This document shows positions 37,960-48,208 of a stretch of DNA of 64,000 bases, piece after piece. The stretch is from positions 835,938-899,937 of the forward strand of contig CAJIYI010000001.1 of NCBI GenBank assembly GCA_905181595.1, in the 5' to 3' direction. Within the stretch, counting starts at the first letter, position 1; the number at the start of each line of letters is the position of its first letter. The notes beneath the pieces were generated by a model. The model had not been told where the DNA came from, did not search any database, and saw nothing but the letters and a program-made list of their open reading frames with translations. The position numbers and the translations under genes were made by a program. The DNA comes from an uncultured SAR86 cluster bacterium (GTDB lineage Bacteria; Pseudomonadota; Gammaproteobacteria; Magnimaribacterales; D2472).

Positions 37960-38298
37960 ATGAAATTAGTCACTGCAATTATCAAACCCTTCAAACTTCA
38001 AGAAGTTAGAGAAGCCCTCGTTGCCGCAGGCATAGAGGGTTTAACAATCTCTGAAGTCAAAGGGTATGGCCGACAAAAAGGTCATGTAGAAATGTACAGA
38101 GGGGCTGAATACACTGTTGATACTCTCCCTAAAATAAAAATTGAAGTTATTACTCAAGATGATGACTTAACAACTGTAACCGAAACTATTATTTCATCCT
38201 CACACACTGGTGCCATTGGTGATGGGAAAATTTTTGTATCAAGTCTTGACGAAGTCATACGAATTCGTACAGGCGAAACTGGCAATGAAGCCATTTAA
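37960..38298 (+). CDS. glnK: P-II nitrogen regulatory protein GlnK
   Basis: The 112-residue protein is a full-length P-II with the T-loop tyrosine Tyr51 in YRGAEYTVDTLPK, the uridylylation site, and the C-terminal signature IGDGKIFVSSLDEVIRIRTG. It senses ATP/ADP and 2-oxoglutarate and blocks AmtB when nitrogen is ample. It is directly followed by amtB (14 bases). Confidence 0.95.
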   Translation: MKLVTAIIKPFKLQEVREALVAAGIEGLTISEVKGYGRQKGHVEMYRGAEYTVDTLPKIKIEVITQDDDLTTVTETIISSSHTGAIGDGKIFVSSLDEVIRIRTGETGNEAI

Positions 38299-38312
38299 TT
38301 AAGGAGTAAATT

Positions 38313-39593
38313 ATGGAAGAAATTAAATTTGCCCTAGACACGTTTTATGCAATCATGTCTGGAGCTCTCGTTATGTGGATGGCAGCTGGTTTTACAATGC
38401 TGGAAGCCGGTCTAGTCCAGAAAAAAGATGTATCTGAAATTGTAACCAAGAATCTTGGGTTATTTTCAATTGCATGTGTAATGTACTTGGTATGTGGCTT
38501 TGTGTTGATGTATCCGTCTGACGCTATATTTGCAATTGCGGGCGGCCTAGATGAAGCGGGAGATGTTATTTCATATGGAATTTTACCTTCCATTGGAACT
38601 TCATGGGGGCTATCTACTGATATGCCTTTAGAAGAAATTGGTATGGCATACAGCATGGACTATTCTCAACAAGCAGACTTCTTTTTTCAAGTCGTCTTTG
38701 TTGCTACAGCTATGTCAATCGTTTCTGGCGCTGTCGCCGGAAGAATGAAGTTAATACCGTTTTTTATTTTCACAGTTATCCTAACTGGTTTCATCTACCC
38801 TATTCAGGGATACTGGAATTGGGGCGGAGGCTTTTTAAGTACTCTTGGTTATTCTGACTATGCAGGCTCAGGAACAGTGCATTTGTTAGGTGCGGCTGCT
38901 GCTCTGGGAGTTGTAACATTGCTTGGACCTAGGAATGGAAAGTACGGTGCAAATGGATCTGTTAATCCTATGCCTGGTTCAAATATTCCCCTGGCTGCTT
39001 TGGGTGTGCTAATCCTTTGGTTAGGTTGGTTTGGGTTTAATGGTGGCTCAGAACTAGTTATTAGCGATGAAGCTAGTGCTATTGCTGTTAGTCAGGTATT
39101 CCTTAATACAAACATGGCTGCTGCTGGTGGAGTTATTGGCGCATTAATATTGAGTCTTGCTATGACAGGCAAGAGTGATGTAACCATGGTAATTAACGGC
39201 GCTATTGCTGGTTTAGTAGCAATTACTGCTGGCCCAAGCGCTCCAAGTGGCGGTGAAGCTGTCATCATAGGCTTGATTGGTGGGTGCATTGTTTACGCAT
39301 CCATTCTATTTTTTGATAGAACTTTAAGGATTGATGATCCTGTAGGAGCTATTTCAGCTCACGGTATCGTTGGAATTTTTGGAGTCATGGTTGTGCCATT
39401 CACAAATGCAGATGCATCATTAGTTACGCAGTTGTATGGAGTCCTTGCTATTGGTGGATTTGGATTTTTAGCAAGCTATGCATCGGTTTACTTGATCAAT
39501 CGAGTCATGCCAATTAGAGCTTCAGACGAGGAGCAATCAGTTGGGCTTGATGTTTCAGAGATAGGCGTAGAAGCATATCCTGAATTTAAGTAG
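38313..39593 (+). CDS. amtB: Ammonium transporter AmtB
   Basis: The 426-residue protein has eleven predicted helices and Amt signatures, with the twin pore histidines in SGTVHLLGAAAALG and SAHGIVGIFG. It has a cytoplasmic start without an obvious signal peptide, unlike the second amtB in this window. It conducts ammonium inward and is gated by GlnK. It ends the sigma-54 driven operon, with a terminator 34 bases downstream. Confidence 0.95.
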   Translation: MEEIKFALDTFYAIMSGALVMWMAAGFTMLEAGLVQKKDVSEIVTKNLGLFSIACVMYLVCGFVLMYPSDAIFAIAGGLDEAGDVISYGILPSIGTSWGLSTDMPLEEIGMAYSMDYSQQADFFFQVVFVATAMSIVSGAVAGRMKLIPFFIFTVILTGFIYPIQGYWNWGGGFLSTLGYSDYAGSGTVHLLGAAAALGVVTLLGPRNGKYGANGSVNPMPGSNIPLAALGVLILWLGWFGFNGGSELVISDEASAIAVSQVFLNTNMAAAGGVIGALILSLAMTGKSDVTMVINGAIAGLVAITAGPSAPSGGEAVIIGLIGGCIVYASILFFDRTLRIDDPVGAISAHGIVGIFGVMVVPFTNADASLVTQLYGVLAIGGFGFLASYASVYLINRVMPIRASDEEQSVGLDVSEIGVEAYPEFK

Positions 39594-39626
39594 ATAAGAC
39601 ACAAGCAAACTGCTTGCAAAATAAAA

Positions 39627-39653
39627 AAGCCGTCATAAGACGGCTTTTTTTTT
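39627..39653 (+). terminator. Rho-independent terminator after the first amtB
   Basis: AAGCCGTC (39627-39634) and GACGGCTT (39639-39646) form an eight-base-pair stem with an ATAA loop followed by a run of T residues to 39653. Confidence 0.95.
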
Positions 39654-39746
39654 GCCTTAAAACTCCTTTTGCACTCAAATAGATCACAAATTTCTACAAC
39701 TAGCTATTTTTTACTTTAAAAGTGTTAATTAACATAGTTGTTTTTT

Positions 39747-39760
39747 GGCATGATAATTGC
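39747..39760 (+). promoter_or_regulatory. Sigma-54 (RpoN) type promoter of the second glnK-amtB operon
   Basis: TTGGCATGATAATTGCA has GG at 39747-39748 and GC at 39759-39760, ten bases apart, 43 bases before the P-II start. It closely matches the promoter at 37296 (TTGGCAT-N6-TTGCA in both). The remainder of 39654-39803 shows no clear activator site. Confidence 0.8.
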
Positions 39761-39791
39761 ATGTTTATAAAAATAAGAAATAAATATATAA

Positions 39792-40142
<351 letters not shown>

Positions 40143-40161
40143 TTTTACAGGAGCTAAGACC

Positions 40162-41448
40162 ATGAAATCATTTAATATATTTGCACTTGCTATACTGACA
40201 TGTGCTTCTCCTTCCTTGCTTGCATCTGAAATAAATGCCGGTGATACCGCTTGGATTCTTACTGCAACTGCGTTGGTTTTATTTATGACCCTACCAGGTC
40301 TTGCTCTTTTTTATGGCGGCTTGGTTCGAACTCAAAATGTATTGTCCGTGCTAATGCAATGTTTTGCTATTTGCTGCATTGTTTCTGTGCTTTGGGTTGT
40401 CTATGGTTATAGCTTGGCTTTTACCGGCAATGGTTCAATCATTGGTGGGACAGACGCCCTCTTTCTATCAAACTTAACAAGGGATGCGGCATCTGGAACT
40501 CTGCCCGAAAGTTTATTTATAGTGTTTCAAATGACCTTTGCGGTAATTACTCCTGCTTTAGTGGTGGGTGCGTTTGCTGAAAGAATGAGATTTAGTGCAA
40601 TGTGTATTTTCACGGTCTTATGGGTAACTTTGGTTTACCTTCCAGCTTGTCATATGGTTTGGGGTGGTGGATACCTTTCTAACCTTGGCGTGATAGATTT
40701 TGCCGGCGGCTTGGTTGTCCATGCAACATGTGGTGTTGGAGCTTTGGTTGCAGCAATCATGTTAGGTCCAAGGAAAGGTTTCCCAGGGTCTGCTTTGGTG
40801 CCCCACAATAGACCAATGGTTGTTATGGGAGCAGCTATGCTTTGGGTTGGTTGGTTTGGATTTAATGGTGGAAGTGCTGTGGCGGCTGATTCGAATGCTG
40901 CAATGGCTATTCTGGTGACACATATCAGTGCGGCGGTAGGTGCGTTAACTTGGATGTCAGTTGAATGGATTAAAACAGGTAAGCCAACCGTAATTGGTAT
41001 TGCAACTGGCATGGTGGCTGGCTTGGCAACTATTACACCTGCCTCTGGAACTGTTGGCCCTCAAGGAGCCTTATTAATAGGATTTTCAGCTGGTTTAGTT
41101 TGTTTTTATGCCACTCAAATTATTAAAGGTTACTTTAAAATTGATGATTCCTTGGATGTATTTCCAGTTCATGGTGTGGGCGGTATTTTAGGAATATTAA
41201 TGTTGGCATTTATCGGAAAGCCAGACGGATTCCTGGGAGCTGGCTCAAGTGGTTTTGATCCGTCAGTCTTAGAGCAATTTATGATTCAGCTTCAGGGTGT
41301 TGTAGTAATTTGCTTATGGACTTTTATATTCTCATGGCTTGCTTTAAAAGTAACCGGACTCATTACTCCGTTAAGAATAGATGAGCAAAGTGAATTTGAA
41401 GGGCTCGACATAACCGAGCACAACGAAACTGGATATCACACCAGCTAG
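40162..41448 (+). CDS. amtB: Ammonium transporter AmtB, second copy
   Basis: The 428-residue Amt has a cleavable signal-like N-terminus (1-20), the mature start INAGDTAWILTATALVLFM, GLALFYGGLVR, and the pore histidines in GGLVVHATCGVG and FPVHGVGGILG. The ATG at 40162 has CAGGAG nine bases upstream. Longer in-frame starts at 40060 and 40129 overlap the P-II gene and are unlikely. The two Amts differ enough in sequence to be old paralogues and could have different affinities. Confidence 0.95.
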   Translation: MKSFNIFALAILTCASPSLLASEINAGDTAWILTATALVLFMTLPGLALFYGGLVRTQNVLSVLMQCFAICCIVSVLWVVYGYSLAFTGNGSIIGGTDALFLSNLTRDAASGTLPESLFIVFQMTFAVITPALVVGAFAERMRFSAMCIFTVLWVTLVYLPACHMVWGGGYLSNLGVIDFAGGLVVHATCGVGALVAAIMLGPRKGFPGSALVPHNRPMVVMGAAMLWVGWFGFNGGSAVAADSNAAMAILVTHISAAVGALTWMSVEWIKTGKPTVIGIATGMVAGLATITPASGTVGPQGALLIGFSAGLVCFYATQIIKGYFKIDDSLDVFPVHGVGGILGILMLAFIGKPDGFLGAGSSGFDPSVLEQFMIQLQGVVVICLWTFIFSWLALKVTGLITPLRIDEQSEFEGLDITEHNETGYHTS

Positions 41449-41451
41449 TAT

Positions 41452-42594
41452 TTAGGTTGAACTGCTCTTTTGAATAACTGGATTGGCGTATTGATTTAAG
41501 AATTTTAATCGTGCGCCATCATCCAGGTTTGCCATTCTCTGGCTTAACAAGTCTTTTGCTTCAGAGATATCTTCATCTGCAAATTGATGAATGCATTCAT
41601 GTTCTGTTTTGAGCATTGATGCTGCAGCGAAATTTGTTGGATGTAAGTGATACGTAGAAGTAATTTCTTTGCTAATTTTACTGGCCACAACCTCATAGCT
41701 ATCAATATCTTTGCACTGAATTGGCTGGCCAACATTAATGGTCACATTGCCTTTTTGGCCATTGATGCCATTGGCTATGCTAATCAAATCTTCATTTTCA
41801 CTTTTCTCATAGCTGTTGTTTTGGTCCAAAGCATTGAGCTCGATTGCTTTAAGGCAATCGTTAGGATCAAGCTCATAAGATATTGAAACTGGCACTACCT
41901 TCAAAGCATTAAAATATTGACCCAAAGATTGTGTTTTTCTCTCAGTTAGATGGATCATCTTTAACATTGCCGGATCAGTCTCATCAATTCCATCTTTCGC
42001 GCGACCTTGTTTTTGTGCAATCCATATTGATTCACCAGCTTCCAAGATCGTGTGCTGGATAAACTGAGATGCCAGAGAAAGTCCCATATAAATTTCTTTT
42101 TTGTTTCCAGATCTCTGAATAATGAAACTTTTATTCAATCGCATTAGGTCTGATGCCCACTTTTCTTTCATTAAATTATTTCCAACAGCCATATTAAAAG
42201 TTTTATGCCCTGCTCTATTAAGAGAAAGATTTAGTAACGCTGCATCAAGAGATATATCTCTATGATTAGATATAAATAAGTACTGAGAATTCGAATCTAA
42301 ATTAGAAATACCTTTAACATCTAAATGTGAAATAGAGGTTTTGATCATCTGATCCATCAAGCTCTTAAAAATTTCTTGGTAGCCTTCAATGCTGTGAATG
42401 TTTTTTACTTGAGATTTCAGCAGAATTTTAACTAGAGACGTAAAAAATGGAAGTTTGTTAAAATACTTAGAATATTTCAGACTAATGAGAGCCTCTAATA
42501 CAGCTGGGTCCTCAATTAAAGATGACAGTACCGGTTGCACCTCATGATCTTGATAGGGACGAATCGCTAGAAAGGGATCCACGAATTTAACCAA
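41452..42594 (-). CDS. PlsC-like 1-acylglycerol-3-phosphate acyltransferase
   Basis: The 380-residue protein has the acyltransferase block I motif NHRDISLD (HX4D) near residue 110, a second block with [11 protein letters not shown], and [12 protein letters not shown] near the glycerolipid acyltransferase block III position. There is no clear membrane span, and long N- and C-terminal extensions surround the domain, so it is not a standard 240-residue PlsC. It overlaps the end of oadB by eight bases, implying cotranscription with the oad genes, which is not an obvious functional pairing. Confidence 0.78.
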   Translation of the reverse strand: MVKFVDPFLAIRPYQDHEVQPVLSSLIEDPAVLEALISLKYSKYFNKLPFFTSLVKILLKSQVKNIHSIEGYQEIFKSLMDQMIKTSISHLDVKGISNLDSNSQYLFISNHRDISLDAALLNLSLNRAGHKTFNMAVGNNLMKEKWASDLMRLNKSFIIQRSGNKKEIYMGLSLASQFIQHTILEAGESIWIAQKQGRAKDGIDETDPAMLKMIHLTERKTQSLGQYFNALKVVPVSISYELDPNDCLKAIELNALDQNNSYEKSENEDLISIANGINGQKGNVTINVGQPIQCKDIDSYEVVASKISKEITSTYHLHPTNFAAASMLKTEHECIHQFADEDISEAKDLLSQRMANLDDGARLKFLNQYANPVIQKSSST

Positions 42595-43876
42595 GCAGCT
42601 GGATCATAACTCCAGCAGCAACTGCCGAACCTATAACGCCGGCTACATTTGGTCCCATGGCATGCATTAAAAGAAAGTTTTGAGAATCGCTCTCTAGACC
42701 GACTTTATTGGCAACTCGAGCTGCCATTGGTACTGCAGAAACTCCTGCCGCACCAATTAAAGGATTAATTTTATTTACACTTAGAAGATTCATAAGCTTT
42801 GCCATCAAGACCCCAGCTGCAGTTCCAATTGAAAATGCGATAATTCCCAATGAAAGAATCCCAAGAGTTTCAGCCGTTAAGAATTGGTCTGCTGCCAGCT
42901 TTGATCCCACTGCTAAACCTAAAAAGATAGTTACAACATTTATTAAAGAGTTTTGTACAACATCGCTCAGCCTTTCGACTACCAATGACTCTCTCATAAG
43001 ATTGCCAAAACAAAACATCCCTATAAGAGGTGCTGCACTAGGAAGTAACATTCCTACCAGTAAAACCAAAATCAATGGAAAGATAATTTTTTCTCTTTGA
43101 GAAACTTCTCTTAACTGAACCATTCGTATCTTTCTCTCTGAGTCAGTTGTTAATAATCTCATGATTGGTGGTTGGATCAATGGGACAAGAGCCATATAAG
43201 AGTATGCTGCCACTGCTATGGCGCCAAGTAGCTCTGGGGCTAGGATAGAAGATACATATATTGCAGTTGGGCCATCAGCGCCACCGATAATTCCTGTTGC
43301 AGCAGCCTGCTTCAGAGTAAAGGAAACTAATCCCAAATGATTTAAAAGCAAAGCTCCAATAACTGTAGCGAAAATTCCAAACTGTGCCGCTGCTCCTAGG
43401 ATCAATGTTTTTGGATTTGCCAGCATGGGACCAAAATCAGTCATCGCTCCAACACCCATAAATATTACCAAGGGTGCAACACCAGAGGCAATTGCAACAC
43501 TGTAAAAGGTGCTTAAGATTCCAGGTTTATAACCAAGCTCTAGAGCATATTCATTTAAAAGCCATATCTGAGAATGAGACGCTGTCTTCATAAAGGTTTG
43601 TAAAGACTCAGTCTCTGGAAGAACAATTAGTGACAGAGCGCCTGCTAACTGCTCAGGGTATCCAGCATAAATTAGTTTCTCGATTGGAGAGAGAGCCAAT
43701 CCAATTTCAGGGATATTCGTTAGAATTGCACCAAAACCAATGGGCAGCAACAAAAGAGGTTCAAACTTTTTACTAATGGCGAGATATAAAATTATCATGC
43801 CTACACCCAGCATAATAAATTGTCCGGAAGTAGCGCTAAAGATGCCTAAATTTAAAAAAATAGCTTCTAAGTTCAT
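42587..43876 (-). CDS. oadB: Oxaloacetate decarboxylase Na+ pump, beta subunit
   Basis: The 429-residue membrane protein has about nine to eleven helices and the family blocks [34 protein letters not shown] and [20 protein letters not shown]. It carries out decarboxylation of carboxybiotin coupled to Na+ export. It lies two bases after oadA in the order gamma-alpha-beta. Confidence 0.95.
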   Translation of the reverse strand: MNLEAIFLNLGIFSATSGQFIMLGVGMIILYLAISKKFEPLLLLPIGFGAILTNIPEIGLALSPIEKLIYAGYPEQLAGALSLIVLPETESLQTFMKTASHSQIWLLNEYALELGYKPGILSTFYSVAIASGVAPLVIFMGVGAMTDFGPMLANPKTLILGAAAQFGIFATVIGALLLNHLGLVSFTLKQAAATGIIGGADGPTAIYVSSILAPELLGAIAVAAYSYMALVPLIQPPIMRLLTTDSERKIRMVQLREVSQREKIIFPLILVLLVGMLLPSAAPLIGMFCFGNLMRESLVVERLSDVVQNSLINVVTIFLGLAVGSKLAADQFLTAETLGILSLGIIAFSIGTAAGVLMAKLMNLLSVNKINPLIGAAGVSAVPMAARVANKVGLESDSQNFLLMHAMGPNVAGVIGSAVAAGVMIQLLG

Positions 43877-43878
43877 CT

Positions 43879-45633
43879 CTATGCAATCTCAAACAAAGGA
43901 TCGCCAGGCTTCACAGAATCACCAGGTTTCACAAATATTTTTGTAACAACCCCTGCTCCCGGGCTTTTAATTTCTGTTTCCATCTTCATTGCTTCTAGTA
44001 TCAATACAGTGGAGTCCGGCTCTAATGACTGACCCTCTTGCGCAATCAATTTAAAAATATTGCCACCCAATGGAGCATTGATTATTGAGCCTGAGCCAGC
44101 TTGAGCTGAATGAGATGGTTGCTCATTAGCACTTTTGACTGAAGACCCATTAATTTCAACTGAATTATTGCTCTTTACGACTACTGAGTATTCTTTATCA
44201 TCAATGGAGACCAAATAAGAAGAGTCAGTCTGCTCGAGAATATCAGCTGGCTCAGTTTCAAAGAAACCTGGATCTGATTGATGCTCTAAGAATGCTAAGC
44301 CAATTTCTGGGAACATGGCATATGTAAGAATATTCTCATCAGAACAATCAATTTTAAGATCTTTTTCAATAAGAGCTGAATTAAAACTTTCAACAATCTC
44401 ATTATAATTATCACTAATTAGATCAGCGGGCCTACAAGAAATGACCGCAGAATCCCCTATGCTATTTTGTTGCAAATCCTTGCTCACTGGAGCAGGAGTT
44501 GCGCCATACTCTCCCTTAAGCAAAGATTTTACCTCGTTGGTAACAGTGGAATAGCGAGAATTGGAGAGAACGTTTATGACTGCCTGGGTTCCAACGATTT
44601 GTGAAGTTGGGGTAACTAGAGGTATGTATCCCAAATCTTTTCTCACTCTTGGAATTTCTTGTATTACCTCATCAAATCTATTGAGTGAATCTTGAGCTTT
44701 AAGTTGATTTTCAAGATTCGTTAGCATGCCTCCAGGCACCTGAGATGCTAGTATTCTTGCATCTACTCCCCTCAAGGACCCTTCAAAATTTTTGTATTTT
44801 TTTCTAACAGCTTGAAAATGCTCAGCAACTGGAATTAATTTATCTAGATCAAGTCCCGTGTCTCTATTCGTGCCATCAAGAATACTGATAATTGTTTCTG
44901 TTGGTGAGTGTCCATAGGTCATGCTCATGGATGAGATGGATGTATCAATGTTGTCTAAACCTGCTTCAATTGCTTTGATGCCTGTTGCAACAGACATGCC
45001 TGTGGTTGCATGACAATGAAGATGAATGGGTATTTCCAGCGATTCTTTTAACTTTGAGACAAGCTCAAATGCTACGTAAGGCTTTAACAATCCTGCCATG
45101 TCCTTGATGGCAAGAGAATGAGCTCCCATATCCTGAATAGTTTTTGCTAAATCAACCCACAAATCAATTGTATGAACTGGGCTAGTGGTATATGAAATAG
45201 TGCCTTGAGCATGACCCTCCACCTCAATCACTGATTGCATCGCCTGATACATATTTCTAGGATCATTTAATGCATCAAAGACTCTAAATACATCGACGCC
45301 ATTAGTTTTGGAGCATTCAACAAATTTCTTCACGACATCATCAGCGTAATGCTTGTAACCCAGTAAATTTTGCCCTCTCAATAGCATTTGCTGAGGCGTA
45401 TTTGGCATCATGGATTTAATTTTTCTAATTCTGTCCCATGGATCCTCACCAAGATATCTAATGCACGAATCAAAAATTGCACCACCCCAAGACTCAACAG
45501 ACCAAAACCCTACTTGGTCTAACTGCTTAAGAGATGCCTCCATGTCTTGGTATCTAAATCTTGTTGCCAGTAAAGATTGATGTCCGTCTCTAAGAACAAC
45601 CTCTGTTACACCTATTTTGTTTGATTCTGTCAT
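43879..45633 (-). CDS. oadA: Oxaloacetate decarboxylase Na+ pump, alpha subunit with biotin domain
   Basis: The 584-residue protein has the carboxyltransferase domain ([14 protein letters not shown] near residue 12; [13 protein letters not shown] with metal-binding histidines near 210), a linker, and a C-terminal biotinyl domain with [11 protein letters not shown] and the biotinylated lysine near residue 549. It transfers the carboxyl group from oxaloacetate (or a related acid) to biotin. It overlaps oadG by four bases. Confidence 0.95.
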   Translation of the reverse strand: MTESNKIGVTEVVLRDGHQSLLATRFRYQDMEASLKQLDQVGFWSVESWGGAIFDSCIRYLGEDPWDRIRKIKSMMPNTPQQMLLRGQNLLGYKHYADDVVKKFVECSKTNGVDVFRVFDALNDPRNMYQAMQSVIEVEGHAQGTISYTTSPVHTIDLWVDLAKTIQDMGAHSLAIKDMAGLLKPYVAFELVSKLKESLEIPIHLHCHATTGMSVATGIKAIEAGLDNIDTSISSMSMTYGHSPTETIISILDGTNRDTGLDLDKLIPVAEHFQAVRKKYKNFEGSLRGVDARILASQVPGGMLTNLENQLKAQDSLNRFDEVIQEIPRVRKDLGYIPLVTPTSQIVGTQAVINVLSNSRYSTVTNEVKSLLKGEYGATPAPVSKDLQQNSIGDSAVISCRPADLISDNYNEIVESFNSALIEKDLKIDCSDENILTYAMFPEIGLAFLEHQSDPGFFETEPADILEQTDSSYLVSIDDKEYSVVVKSNNSVEINGSSVKSANEQPSHSAQAGSGSIINAPLGGNIFKLIAQEGQSLEPDSTVLILEAMKMETEIKSPGAGVVTKIFVKPGDSVKPGDPLFEIA

Positions 45634-45866
45634 GTTTGACGATGCTCCATTATCTCGTGAATAATTCGCTCATGAATCTTATTAATAGATTCATTGGCGC
45701 TCGAATTAGAAACTGCAGGAGTGTTATTGTTAGATGATTCTGAAAAAAGTAATCTCAATAAGTAAATTGAGACAATAAGCGCCAACAGGAAAAAAAATAC
45801 CACTATCATTCCTGTTAACAGCAAGTTAATACCTGATTCTATTAATGTGCTTCCTGTTTCCATCAC
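45630..45866 (-). CDS. oadG: Oxaloacetate decarboxylase Na+ pump, gamma subunit
   Basis: The 78-residue protein has one membrane helix (about residues 15-38) and a polar Ser/Asn-rich linker with a histidine-containing tail (KIHERIIHEIMEHRQ), as in OadG. The gamma subunit anchors the complex and binds zinc. It starts the oadG-oadA-oadB-acyltransferase operon. Confidence 0.88.
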   Translation of the reverse strand: MMETGSTLIESGINLLLTGMIVVFFFLLALIVSIYLLRLLFSESSNNNTPAVSNSSANESINKIHERIIHEIMEHRQT

Positions 45867-45928
45867 CTACAAAGCCCTCGCATTAAAAACTCTTATATAA
45901 CGAAATATCGATTTTACACCAATCTCGG

Positions 45929-45934
45929 TACAAT
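45929..45934 (+). promoter_or_regulatory. TACAAT box six bases before the glycerophosphodiesterase start codon
   Basis: A five-of-six match to TATAAT lies exactly six bases before the ATG at 45941, predicting a leaderless transcript. The -35 element is weak and no Shine-Dalgarno is present. Confidence 0.45.
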
Positions 45935-45940
45935 ATTAAA

Positions 45941-46681
45941 ATGGAATATCATTCATATCTTCAGCAACAAGGAATTTCAATTTCTGCGCATCGAGGTGGA
46001 AGCTTGGAAGCACCAGAAAATACATTAGAAGCGTTTAAATATTCATTAGACTTAGGATGTAAATACATTGAAACAGATGTTCAACTTTCATCTGATGGTA
46101 TCCCATATATCTTTCATGACGATGATTTAAAGCGCATCTTAGGACGAGATATTTTATTTAATTCAATGCCTAGCTCTGAAATAGATAGCTTAATAATATT
46201 TCAAAAATATTCTATTCCAACATTAGAGGCTGCTCTGCTTGAATTTCCAGAGGCTTTATTTCAAATTGATGTGAAGACTGATGAGGTTGCAATGCCAGCA
46301 TTGGAGACTATTAAAAAGTGTGCAGCAATGCCTAGGGTTTGCATCGCAAGTTTTAATAGCGATAGATTAAAAAGAGTGAGCGAAGCTTACCCGGATGTCT
46401 GTCTTTCTATGGGACCAAAAGAAGTTTTAAAATTGCTTTTATCAAGCTTTAGGCTTTACCACAAAGATGTTCCCGGTCATTGTTTGCAAATTCCCATCTA
46501 TCAGTATGGATTAAAGCTAGTCACTCAAAGATTTATAAATTATGTACAAAAGCGAGGTCTAAAAATAATGGTTTGGACAATCAATGATCAAGAGACCATG
46601 CAGACTCTAATAGATATGGGTGTAGATGGAATTATTACCGATCGACCTAGTGCACTCAAAGAGTTGCTTAGCAAAGCTTAG
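45941..46681 (+). CDS. ugpQ: Glycerophosphodiester phosphodiesterase
   Basis: The 246-residue cytoplasmic protein has the GDPD motifs ISAHRGGSLEAPENTLEAF (catalytic His and metal ligand), YIETDVQLSSDG and YIFHDDDLKR, and the C-terminal DGIITDRP. It converts glycerophosphodiesters to glycerol 3-phosphate and an alcohol. No signal peptide is present, which fits a UgpQ-like role in recycling lipid headgroups. Its end overlaps the convergent methyltransferase gene by four bases. Confidence 0.9.
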   Translation: MEYHSYLQQQGISISAHRGGSLEAPENTLEAFKYSLDLGCKYIETDVQLSSDGIPYIFHDDDLKRILGRDILFNSMPSSEIDSLIIFQKYSIPTLEAALLEFPEALFQIDVKTDEVAMPALETIKKCAAMPRVCIASFNSDRLKRVSEAYPDVCLSMGPKEVLKLLLSSFRLYHKDVPGHCLQIPIYQYGLKLVTQRFINYVQKRGLKIMVWTINDQETMQTLIDMGVDGIITDRPSALKELLSKA

Positions 46682-47691
46682 GCAGCTGGTTTTTCCGCAA
46701 CAATTCTCCAATTTAAATCAGCAATTTTCGCTTTTTCAGCATCCGTCCATGCTTCACCGCCGGTCTGGAGAAGCTCTAATGACTCCTCAACCCATGGTGG
46801 AAGTATTCTAACTTTTTCAAGAAAGCGAATCACTTTTCGAATCCCAAAAATAAGATTGCGCTTCTGCTCGCATATTGGCCACGCCGGTCTTTGAGATGGT
46901 TCAGATACTAGTATTTTAAAGCCTGCTCTTTCTAGAGCTGCACAAACATCTGCGGGATACATAGATTGAGTTGCGGCTAAAGTTGGAAGATAAATTTTAT
47001 GCAGCGCAGCATGCTCGGGATTATTCCAATCAAAATAAGGTGACAAGAGATATTCAGAACAAGCGTAGCGTGTCCCTGGCTTTAAGATTCGATACATTTC
47101 CCTGGCACAGTCATCAAGTTCTTCGGTTTTAAAAAATGGCCAAACAGCTTGGACTGAAAAGCACCCATCAAAAGATTCAGAATCATAATCCAGTGGATCA
47201 TGATGGTTGCCCTCTTTAAAGTGGAGCCTATCGGTCATATTAGTTTCCGCTGCCCATTCAATAGCATTCTCAATCTGATTGGGGTCGATGTTATAACCAG
47301 AAACCTGACCGCCGGTCATTGTTGCTAAATAATGAGCTATTCTGCCTCGCCCACATCCCATATCTAATAGATGAGATGATTCAGGATTTTGAAGATTTAG
47401 TTGTTTTAGGAGCGCTTGTTCACAAATCAATTGATTGTCATACAAGCCCTTAGAGTCATCATACTGGGGCGGAATGTATAGCTTTTCTAGATCAAAAACA
47501 GAAAGCATATTATTTAAAACTTTATAGTATGCAGCGACTGCCTTTGTTTCATCTGCAGTCTCAGTTTTCTCGCCGCCTTGCATGCGTTGAAAAAACTTGT
47601 ACGCATCAATACAGGCTTGTTTATCCTCAGCCGATATTGTTGCCAGTCTTTTGAGTCCCGTGAAAGAAGTTTTAATTCTGTACCAATTCAT
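46678..47691 (-). CDS. Sterol 24-C-methyltransferase-like SAM-dependent methyltransferase
   Basis: The 337-residue protein has a class I SAM domain: motif I LLDMGCGRGRIAHYLA near residue 115, SGYNIDPNQIENA, then CFSVQAVWPF and MYRILKPGTRYACSEY. Its layout is that of Erg6/SMT rather than a generic methyltransferase: an N-terminal region with AAYYKVLNNMLSVFD before motif I, and a C-terminal domain with NNPEHAALHKIYLP, AALERAGFKILVSE and a LLQTGGEAW block where SMTs have VAGGK. The start at 47691 has AGGAG upstream. The substrate could be a sterol or another polycyclic or isoprenoid lipid; this is inference. Confidence 0.72.
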   Translation of the reverse strand: MNWYRIKTSFTGLKRLATISAEDKQACIDAYKFFQRMQGGEKTETADETKAVAAYYKVLNNMLSVFDLEKLYIPPQYDDSKGLYDNQLICEQALLKQLNLQNPESSHLLDMGCGRGRIAHYLATMTGGQVSGYNIDPNQIENAIEWAAETNMTDRLHFKEGNHHDPLDYDSESFDGCFSVQAVWPFFKTEELDDCAREMYRILKPGTRYACSEYLLSPYFDWNNPEHAALHKIYLPTLAATQSMYPADVCAALERAGFKILVSEPSQRPAWPICEQKRNLIFGIRKVIRFLEKVRILPPWVEESLELLQTGGEAWTDAEKAKIADLNWRIVAEKPAA

Positions 47692-47777
47692 TTTATGCGC
47701 TCCTAATATCAAATTGCTGAGAATTAGTTTCGCATACTAGTTAAGAATTAAAAAATAGATAGCTCCATTGGTAAGAA

Positions 47778-48020
47778 TTAATTTTGCTTAAGTTTTTTCA
47801 CTTCATTGAAAATATCTTGAATATCGCTTAAGCCCAGTGGTTTTTTTGTGCTGAATATTGTAAAAATTTTATAATAAGGGCTCTGCTCCATCAACAAAGT
47901 ATTATGGGACTTCTCTATGGTGTCACTTATGTAGTTCAAATAATCTGGGGTTGTCTCTTTGTCAGCTTTATCTCGAAGGGCTGGAAAATAATCTAAGAAT
48001 AGCTTTTCTTGATCATCCAT
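47778..48020 (-). CDS. Hypothetical 80-residue soluble protein
   Basis: The protein is polar and predicted mostly helical (start MDDQEKLFLDYFPAL), with no recognised motif. Its ATG overlaps the stop of the two-span membrane gene upstream at 48020, so the two are coupled. Function is unknown. Confidence 0.55.
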   Translation of the reverse strand: MDDQEKLFLDYFPALRDKADKETTPDYLNYISDTIEKSHNTLLMEQSPYYKIFTIFSTKKPLGLSDIQDIFNEVKKLKQN

Positions 48021-48208
48021 TAGCTCTGAAGAAATTTGCTAAAGATTTTTCTAGCAAACATATACATTGGAATAATTATGCTGGAGGTAATAATGAGCTC
48101 AAGCCATGTATCAAATTCTAGAAAATCTCTAATCATCCCGGCCAAGAATAAACTCACGAGACCAAGCAGGCTATACAAAATAATTGAGTTTCTATTAAAG
48201 AGATTCAT
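48020..48208 (-). CDS. Hypothetical 62-residue membrane protein
   Basis: Two predicted membrane spans (about residues 8-25 and 34-52) flank a short acidic loop (RDFLEFDTW), with a basic C-terminus. It overlaps the end of the UMF1 transporter gene by 14 bases, so it is probably in the same transcript. Function is unknown. Confidence 0.55.
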   Translation of the reverse strand: MNLFNRNSIILYSLLGLVSLFLAGMIRDFLEFDTWLELIITSSIIIPMYMFARKIFSKFLQS

